Below are positions 5,161 to 10,250 of a stretch of DNA of 10,250 bases, one piece after another (positions within the stretch are counted from its first letter, which is position 1; every line of letters starts with the position of its first letter). The notes under the pieces are model-generated. The model saw only the letters and a list, made by a program, of their open reading frames with translations. It was not told the origin of the DNA and did no database searches. The translations under genes were made by a program, and so were the position numbers. The stretch covers positions 1 through 10,250 of the forward strand of contig DIST01000037.1 in NCBI GenBank assembly GCA_002421645.1, written 5' to 3'. This DNA is from Flavobacterium sp. UBA6203. Lineage in GTDB: Bacteria > Bacteroidota > Bacteroidia > Flavobacteriales > Flavobacteriaceae.

Positions 5161-6060
5161 TTAAAAGCGTAAAATTTCAGTCATTATTCCAAATCTTATT
5201 ACACTGATTTGGTTTTGAAAATAGATATTATAATAATCTAAGCCGTGGTAAAATTGGATAAAAAAGCCAATGTCTTCTAAAAATTTTGGATGATAATATA
5301 AAATTAAACTTGCATTTATTCTATTCAAATTAAAAGTACCCCAATCATTTATATTGTCTAACATCCAAGTAGTTTCTGCTTTAACAGAAAAATTAGCTTT
5401 TTGCTCTTTGTTAAAATCATTTTTCATTGGAAGCTTATATGCCAAAAAAGTATTATGCCATCGGAGTCCGCTATATTGCCCTTGAAGTTCTTTCAGCATC
5501 CAACTTTTTGGATGAATTTCAAAAGAACTTTTTAAAAATTTAAACGCTTTAAGTTGATTGGAATAAGAAGACTTTAAAATTCCCAGTTCTACAAAATTTG
5601 TTGCGAAATTCCCAGTTTGCAAATTAACTTCACCATTTGTATTATAAAATTCACCATCTTGCCCATTAGAATGATGTGCTATTTTTCCAAATAAAGTAAG
5701 TTTATTTGTAGCACTTTTATGACCTGTTAAAAAATAAAACGATAGCTGAGGTATATAGCTTGGTGTTTTTACTGGATATGAATATTCATCATACATTCTA
5801 ATAATAATCTGAGAAGTCAATACCGCCATCAATCTTGAATCTTTTCGTTGTCTTATTTTAAAACTCGGACTTACATTTGCTTCAAACATAAGTGGTTCTA
5901 AATTTCCAACATCAAATGGGAATGTTACATAACTATCTCCTTGATTTACTTGAGCAATTTTTTCTAAATTAAGAGAATTTATTGAATCTGATTTAGTTTG
6001 TCCAGATATACTATTTGATATTAAAATAACAAAAATCAATACTATGTTGTTTTTCATCAT
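5161..6060 (-). CDS. Outer-membrane phospholipase A-like beta-barrel protein
   Basis: A 299-residue exported protein with a signal peptide (1-20, NIVLIFVILISNSISG, cleavage before Q21). The body alternates polar and aromatic residues as in beta-barrel strands and ends with EILRF, a terminal phenylalanine typical of proteins inserted by the BAM complex. The motif AHHSNGQDG at 128-136 matches the HxSNG motif of outer membrane phospholipase A (PldA), in which the His and Ser are catalytic; H129 and S131 would correspond. The third catalytic residue, Asn, could be N155 in NFATNF, but it is about 24 residues after the Ser instead of 12, implying a longer loop. Family membership is likely; enzyme activity (calcium-dependent lipid hydrolysis in the outer membrane) is inferred. 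Two ATG codons (6060 and 6057) are adjacent; either may be used. Confidence 0.65.
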   Translation of the reverse strand: MMKNNIVLIFVILISNSISGQTKSDSINSLNLEKIAQVNQGDSYVTFPFDVGNLEPLMFEANVSPSFKIRQRKDSRLMAVLTSQIIIRMYDEYSYPVKTPSYIPQLSFYFLTGHKSATNKLTLFGKIAHHSNGQDGEFYNTNGEVNLQTGNFATNFVELGILKSSYSNQLKAFKFLKSSFEIHPKSWMLKELQGQYSGLRWHNTFLAYKLPMKNDFNKEQKANFSVKAETTWMLDNINDWGTFNLNRINASLILYYHPKFLEDIGFFIQFYHGLDYYNIYFQNQISVIRFGIMTEILRF

Positions 6061-6133
6061 GATTATATATTGTTAATAGTTTGAATTATTTAAAATAGGA
6101 TAATGCTTTTCTCATTTAAAAAGTTTTACTTTA

Positions 6134-6568
6134 TTACTTGTAAATAATTTTAATACTTTTAATTAAATCTTCTTTTATTTGAAAACTTGCTTTTGAAAAG
6201 TTAGGACGATTGGCTAAGTTTAAGGTTTGAAAATTTGAAAAGCCAACTCCTTCAGTAGGTAAAACAAAAGTTTTATCTATTTTGTTATTTTGATTTTCAT
6301 CGTGTAGTATGAATACCGCATAATTTCCTTTAGGAAGATTATTAAATGTCAACGTTGCTGAATTCTTTGTGATGGGTGCGATCTCTTTCCTATAATATTT
6401 TTTTAATTTATCATCGGGTATAGAGCCATCTTTATTGTACAGCACAAAAAGTACAACTCCAGTTGAATTTTTTAATTCAGAGACTCTAACGGTTAAGGAA
6501 TAAGATTCTTGAACCTTAGAATAACTGGATAAAAGAATTAAAAAGAATATAGATAATAACTTTTTCAT
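6134..6568 (-). CDS. Secreted DUF2141 family protein
   Basis: The 144-residue protein begins with a signal peptide (MKKLLSIFFLILLSSYSKVQ) and continues as a single beta-sandwich domain. The segments LTVRVSELKNSTGVVLFVLY (25-44), NLPKGNYAVFILHDENQNNK (77-96), and LPTEGVGFSNF (103-113) are the hallmarks of DUF2141: a GxLxxxLF-type strand, an HDENxNxKxD calcium-loop-like stretch and an EGxGFSN motif. The function is unknown; these proteins are exported and common in Bacteroidota and Proteobacteria. It starts 3 bases after the LOG gene, so it is probably cotranscribed with it. A 73-base spacer follows before the phospholipase-like gene. Confidence 0.9.
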   Translation of the reverse strand: MKKLLSIFFLILLSSYSKVQESYSLTVRVSELKNSTGVVLFVLYNKDGSIPDDKLKKYYRKEIAPITKNSATLTFNNLPKGNYAVFILHDENQNNKIDKTFVLPTEGVGFSNFQTLNLANRPNFSKASFQIKEDLIKSIKIIYK

Positions 6569-6571
6569 AGC

Positions 6572-7306
6572 TTACACTTTTTTTTCAAAAAACCACCATT
6601 TTGGTTTATATTTTTTTTCAGTTAATCCAAACTTTTTTATAGAATTTTCTTCAATATGTTTAATTAGTTCTGGAATAGAATCGGTTACAAATAATAATTT
6701 TAAATCTTCTTTACTGATGCTACCATTTTCTGCTAAATTTTCAATGTGATGGCATAAATCTTTGTAGTATTTGGAATCGAAAATTACAATGGGAAAATCT
6801 TTAACGACTTTAGTTTGTATTAAAGTAATAGCTTCAAACAATTCGTCTAAAGTACCAACGCCACCTGGCATTACAATAAATGCATACGAATACTTCATCA
6901 AGATTACCTTTCTAACAAAAAAGTAAGGAATATCAATCCATTTATGTAAATATGGATTTGGTTTTTGTTCAAATGGTAAAATAATATTACATGCTACAGA
7001 ATAGCCATTATTTTCAAAAGCTCCTTTATTTGCAGCCTCCATAATACCAGGACCACCACCTGTCATAATTGTAAACCCTAATTTTGAAATTTCTGCACCA
7101 ATTCTCTCTGCGTTTTTATAATGTTCAGAATCGGGAGTAAACCTTGCCGAACCGAAAATTGTTACGCAAGGACCAACAAAATGTAATTTTCTAAAAGCTT
7201 TAATAAAATTGTATTGCACTTTAAATGTAAATAACAACTCTTTTAAACGAGAAAGAGGTCCTCTAATAAATAAAGATTCGTTATTTGATAATTTTATGTT
7301 TCCCAT
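6572..7306 (-). CDS. LOG-family (TIGR00730) nucleotide 5'-monophosphate phosphoribohydrolase
   Basis: A 244-residue Rossmann-fold protein with both signatures of the LOG/lysine-decarboxylase-like family: MTGGGPGIMEAANKGA at 81-96 and PGGVGTLDE at 147-155. These form the nucleotide-binding and catalytic site; relatives cleave cytokinin riboside 5'-monophosphates or AMP/IMP-type nucleotides to base and ribose 5-phosphate. Older annotation as lysine decarboxylase is wrong for this family. About 45 residues precede the core strand VTIFGSARF (48-56), as in the longer bacterial members. The ATG at 7306 is preceded by GGGAAAA, a Shine-Dalgarno-like stretch, and lies 10 bases after the permease stop. 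The substrate cannot be told from sequence. Confidence 0.9.
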   Translation of the reverse strand: MGNIKLSNNESLFIRGPLSRLKELLFTFKVQYNFIKAFRKLHFVGPCVTIFGSARFTPDSEHYKNAERIGAEISKLGFTIMTGGGPGIMEAANKGAFENNGYSVACNIILPFEQKPNPYLHKWIDIPYFFVRKVILMKYSYAFIVMPGGVGTLDELFEAITLIQTKVVKDFPIVIFDSKYYKDLCHHIENLAENGSISKEDLKLLFVTDSIPELIKHIEENSIKKFGLTEKKYKPKWWFFEKKV

Positions 7307-7316
7307 TTTTCCCTTT

Positions 7317-8438
7317 TTAGTTCATTTTTTTATAACTCCAAACCGCCATACCGTTAACAAAAACAGCAAATAGAAAAATGATAATGAAATGATTTAATAC
7401 ATCAAAAAAACCAGCACCTTTTAATAAAACCATTCTAACAAATTCAACAAAATAACGAATTGGATTTAATAAAGTAAGATTTTGAGCCCACTTAGGCATA
7501 CTCTCAATAGGTGTAAAAAGCCCGCTCATTAAAATGAAAATAACCATAAAAAACCAAGCAATGAACATTGCCTGTTGTTGAGTTTCTGTTTTGTTAGAAA
7601 TATAGAGTCCAAATCCTAAAATCAACAATAAATATACTGCTGTAAAACCATAAATTAAAAAAACATTTCCCAACATAGGAACATTAAAAACTACTTTTGC
7701 AATAAATAATCCTATAGTTAAAATCACAAAACCAAGTATCCAAAACGGAAACAATTTACCAACAATAAATTGGTATTTTTTAATAGGTGTTACGTTAATT
7801 TGCTCTAAAGTACCTAACTCTTTTTCTCTAACAATATTCATTGAAGACAAAAACAATATGAGCATTGTAACCAATAAAACTAAAATACCGGGTACCATAA
7901 AGGTTTTATAATTTAAGGTATTGTTATACCAAAAGGAAGGAATAACAGTAATATTTTGTGCAATTTCTTTATCTGTAGCACTATAGTTTGATGTAAGCTG
8001 AATGTTTTGATTATAACTATTTAAAATTTGAGAAATATATACATTTTCGACACCAGCAGTTGCAGCATCAATGGCGTTAATACTCACAGAAACACTTGCT
8101 TTTTTTTCTTTTTGTAGTCTTTGACTAAATTTGGCAGGAATGTTTATTACAATATCTGTTTTTCCTTTTTGGATTTCCTCTAAAGCTTCTTTTTCAGAAA
8201 AATAGGAATTGGTAACATTAAAATAGGATGAGGCAGTAAAGGAATTTATCAAAGCTCTCGAATCAGTACTTTGATCATTATCTACAAATGTAATAGCAAT
8301 GTTTTTTACATCAAATGTAGCTGCGTTTGATAATATTAATAATTGTAAAATAGGTAATATTAATATGAGTCGCAACATACTTTTATCTCTAAAAATTTGC
8401 TTAAACTCTTTTTGTATAATAAATAATATTGTTTTCAT
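7317..8438 (-). CDS. ABC-2 type transporter permease (YbhR/YbhS-like), second copy
   Basis: A 373-residue membrane protein with the ABC-2 permease plan: one membrane helix near the N-terminus (about 21-40), a long extracytoplasmic domain (41-180), then five helices (about 181-200, 229-250, 258-280, 290-308, 348-367). The cytoplasmic coupling stretch REKELGTLEQINVTPI is at 204-219, typical of the family. It resembles the permease gene just upstream over its whole length (shared EF..IFRDK start, REKELGT, MP near 313), so the two probably form a heterodimer served by the ATPase two genes upstream, like E. coli YbhFSR. It starts 30 bases after its partner. Substrate (drugs, ions or lipids) is unknown. 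Confidence 0.9.
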   Translation of the reverse strand: MKTILFIIQKEFKQIFRDKSMLRLILILPILQLLILSNAATFDVKNIAITFVDNDQSTDSRALINSFTASSYFNVTNSYFSEKEALEEIQKGKTDIVINIPAKFSQRLQKEKKASVSVSINAIDAATAGVENVYISQILNSYNQNIQLTSNYSATDKEIAQNITVIPSFWYNNTLNYKTFMVPGILVLLVTMLILFLSSMNIVREKELGTLEQINVTPIKKYQFIVGKLFPFWILGFVILTIGLFIAKVVFNVPMLGNVFLIYGFTAVYLLLILGFGLYISNKTETQQQAMFIAWFFMVIFILMSGLFTPIESMPKWAQNLTLLNPIRYFVEFVRMVLLKGAGFFDVLNHFIIIFLFAVFVNGMAVWSYKKMN

Positions 8439-8468
8439 CAGTGAATTCCTTTGTTATTTGTTTAAAAA

Positions 8469-9575
8469 TTACTCTAATCTAATTTTATATTTTTTGATAC
8501 TTAAACTAATAAACAATAATGCCATTCCAATTAAAATTAGTGTTTCTTTCCAAATATATTGGATGCCAGCACCTTTTAGCATGATTGCTTTTACGATGAC
8601 AATAAACCATTTTGCAGGAATAATGTTGCTCATAATTTGCATGGGTAATGGCATACTATTTATTGGAAAAATAAAACCTGATAATATGATTACAGGTAAC
8701 ATTAACCCCATTAACGACAGCATCATGGCTGTTTGTTGTGAATCTGAAACAGTTGAAATTAGTATTCCTAAAGAAAGTGCTGTTACGATAAATAAAATAC
8801 TTTCAAAAGCTAATAAAAATAAACTGCCATTCATTGGCATTTTGAACACTATATAACCTAAAAGTAAAATGACAATAGCATTAATAACCGACAAAAAGAT
8901 ATATGGAAATACTTTGCCAATGATTACCTGAAAAGGTTTTAACGGAGAAACTAATAATATTTCCATGGTGCCTAATTCTTTTTCACGCGTTATAGATATA
9001 GAGGTCATCATGGCAGAAACCAACATCAATATCACAGTCATAACTCCAGGTACAAAATTAAAAACGCTTTTAAGTTCAGCATTGTAGAGCATTCTTGACT
9101 GCACCTCTACTTTTATTTGATTGGTACTAACTTGAGGTTTTTGCGCTTGATAATTCTGAATAATTGAAGTAGTATAATTTGCAATGGTATTAGCAACATT
9201 AGGTTCAGTTGCATCTGTAATAGCTTGTATTAAAGCTACTTTTTTTGTTTCTAAATTTTTACTAAAATTGGGTTCAAAAATCAATACAGCTTTAATTTTT
9301 CCCTTCTTAAATTCGGATTCAATGGCTGTCTCACTTTCTATTTGATTTTCAACATTAAAATAGGGAGATGCTTTAATTTTTTGAATAATTTTTTGCGTTT
9401 CAGTATCTTTAGATTGATCTAAAATTGCAATATCTACGTTATTAATTTCATTAGTAATGGCAAAACCAAATAACAAAATTTGAGCGATAGGCATTCCAAA
9501 TAGAATAAACAAGGAGCGTTTATCTCTAAAAATATGGAAGAATTCTTTTTTTACAAAGCCTTTAAATCTTTTCAT
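8469..9575 (-). CDS. ABC-2 type transporter permease (YbhR/YbhS-like), first copy
   Basis: A 368-residue ABC-2 permease with the same plan as its downstream paralogue: helix at about 21-40, extracytoplasmic domain 41-172, and helices at about 175-195, 222-244, 251-275, 284-305 and 343-361. REKELGTMEILLVSPL at 197-212 is the conserved coupling region. The extracytoplasmic domain contains IIQNYQAQKPQVSTNQIKVE, a region variable between family members and probably involved in contact with the periplasmic adaptor. The gene starts 16 bases after the ATPase stop. The neighbours expected for a complete exporter, an HlyD-type adaptor and a TolC-type outer membrane factor, would lie upstream, outside this window. 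Confidence 0.9.
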   Translation of the reverse strand: MKRFKGFVKKEFFHIFRDKRSLFILFGMPIAQILLFGFAITNEINNVDIAILDQSKDTETQKIIQKIKASPYFNVENQIESETAIESEFKKGKIKAVLIFEPNFSKNLETKKVALIQAITDATEPNVANTIANYTTSIIQNYQAQKPQVSTNQIKVEVQSRMLYNAELKSVFNFVPGVMTVILMLVSAMMTSISITREKELGTMEILLVSPLKPFQVIIGKVFPYIFLSVINAIVILLLGYIVFKMPMNGSLFLLAFESILFIVTALSLGILISTVSDSQQTAMMLSLMGLMLPVIILSGFIFPINSMPLPMQIMSNIIPAKWFIVIVKAIMLKGAGIQYIWKETLILIGMALLFISLSIKKYKIRLE

Positions 9576-9591
9576 TTTTCTTTCTTTTACA

Positions 9592-10250
9592 TTATTCTAT
9601 GTTACGAGCGAGTTTTAAGAAAACTTCGTTCATAGAATCTACTTGAAATTTTTCTTTTAGTTTTTTAGGTGTGTCTAAAGCTTCAATTGTGCCATCAACC
9701 ATTATAGAAACTCTGTCACAATATTCGGCTTCGTCCATGTAATGTGTAGTGACAAAAATGGTAGTTCCTTTGTAGGCTTGTGTATAAATCATTTCCCAAA
9801 ATTGTCTTCTTGTAATAGGATCAACTCCTCCAGTTGGTTCGTCTAAAAAAACAATTTTTGGTTCATGCAATAAAGCCACAGAAAAAGACAATTTTTGTTT
9901 CCAACCCAGAGGTAATGAGCCTACCAAATTATTGGCAACACTTTGCAATTCCAATTCATCTAAAAGCTTAGTAGTTTTTTCTTTAATTGTTGCTTTAGAT
10001 AAACCATAAATGCCACCAAAAAAAGTAATGTTTTCTTTAATTGTTAAATCGTCATACATCGAAAATTTTTGACTCATGTATCCAATGCTTTTTTTGACTT
10101 TATCGGATTGTGTATGCACATCAAAACCTGCTACATTAGCTTCTCCAGAAGTAGGATTTGAAATTCCAATAAGCATTTTCATTGCTGTTGTTTTTCCAGC
10201 TCCATTAGCACCTAAAAAGCCAAATATTTCTCCTTTATACACATCAAATG
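9592..10250 (-). CDS. ABC transporter ATP-binding subunit (YbhF-like), 5' end outside window
   Basis: The reading frame is open to the right edge; the visible part begins FDVYKGEIFGFLGANGAGKTT, so the GTG at 10242 is an internal valine and roughly 20-30 N-terminal residues should lie beyond the window. The ATPase core is complete: Walker A GANGAGKTT (about 10212-10186), Q-loop in YMSQKF, Walker B IVFLDEPTGGVDP, and the switch histidine in VTTHYMDEAEYCD. The signature reads LPLGWKQKL rather than LSGGQ, a variant usual for ATPases paired with YbhS/YbhR-type permeases. It energises the two permeases encoded next. If the upstream part holds a second ATPase domain, as in YbhF itself, that is not visible here. 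Confidence 0.92.
   Translation of the reverse strand, partial: FDVYKGEIFGFLGANGAGKTTAMKMLIGISNPTSGEANVAGFDVHTQSDKVKKSIGYMSQKFSMYDDLTIKENITFFGGIYGLSKATIKEKTTKLLDELELQSVANNLVGSLPLGWKQKLSFSVALLHEPKIVFLDEPTGGVDPITRRQFWEMIYTQAYKGTTIFVTTHYMDEAEYCDRVSIMVDGTIEALDTPKKLKEKFQVDSMNEVFLKLARNIE

Noticed and set aside
6061..6133. 73-base spacer before the phospholipase-like gene, searched for promoter and terminator
   Set aside because: Only AT-rich sequence without a TAnnTTTG box or a stable hairpin on the minus strand.
8299..8856. 185-residue plus-strand open frame
   Set aside because: Spans the ends of the two permease genes in antisense, has no recognisable motif, and the minus-strand permeases are clearly real.
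10240..10242. GTG as the start codon of the ABC ATPase
   Set aside because: The frame stays open to the window edge (FDV before YKGEIFGFLG), and family members have more residues ahead of Walker A.

Overview
The window is strongly AT-rich and every convincing gene lies on the minus strand, so the text runs from high to low coordinates. An RteC-family regulator, a TAnnTTTG-type promoter box, a mostly A-rich rather than Shine-Dalgarno-type start context, and two dispersed repeats that I associate with Flavobacteriia (a CTTTG-box intergenic repeat and the CCCTCGACTGCGCTCGGGATGACA repeat) together suggest a Bacteroidota genome, most likely Flavobacteriaceae close to Flavobacterium. No tRNA, rRNA, CRISPR array or complete insertion sequence is visible, and no stretch over 300 bases lacks a gene.

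Right part (about 5161-10250) looks like ordinary chromosome. It holds the end of an ABC-2 type exporter cluster (ATPase cut by the window edge, then two paralogous permeases), a LOG-family nucleotide phosphoribohydrolase, a secreted DUF2141 protein, and a secreted outer-membrane protein carrying the HxSNG motif of outer membrane phospholipase A. The genes are tightly spaced and could be one or two transcripts concerned mainly with the cell envelope.

The junction (4307-5149) is a fusion of an N-terminal ATP-cone nucleotide sensor to an Mrr-like PD-(D/E)XK nuclease. A perfect terminator-like hairpin sits inside its first codons.

Left part (1 to about 4260) looks like the regulatory and replication end of an integrated mobile element: rteC, then a small helix-turn-helix protein, a replication-initiator/DnaD-like protein and an overlapping DnaC/IstB-like ATPase. 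Between rteC and the HTH gene is an inverted repeat built from ATCACAA half-sites next to a possible promoter; an exact 18-bp part of it recurs inside rteC. By analogy with CTnDOT, where RteC activates the excision operon, this is a candidate RteC or HTH operator. No integrase, relaxase or transfer gene is in view, so the element either extends to the left or is a remnant. Downstream sit an unrecognised 209-residue protein and the first 272 residues of a STAND-type NTPase with an N-terminal nuclease-like domain, a plausible defence gene carried as cargo.

The most interesting leads are the STAND NTPase with its unusual N-terminal domain, the ATP-cone/nuclease fusion with its internal hairpin, the rteC-HTH operator array, and the dispersed repeat translated within the linker of the initiator protein.
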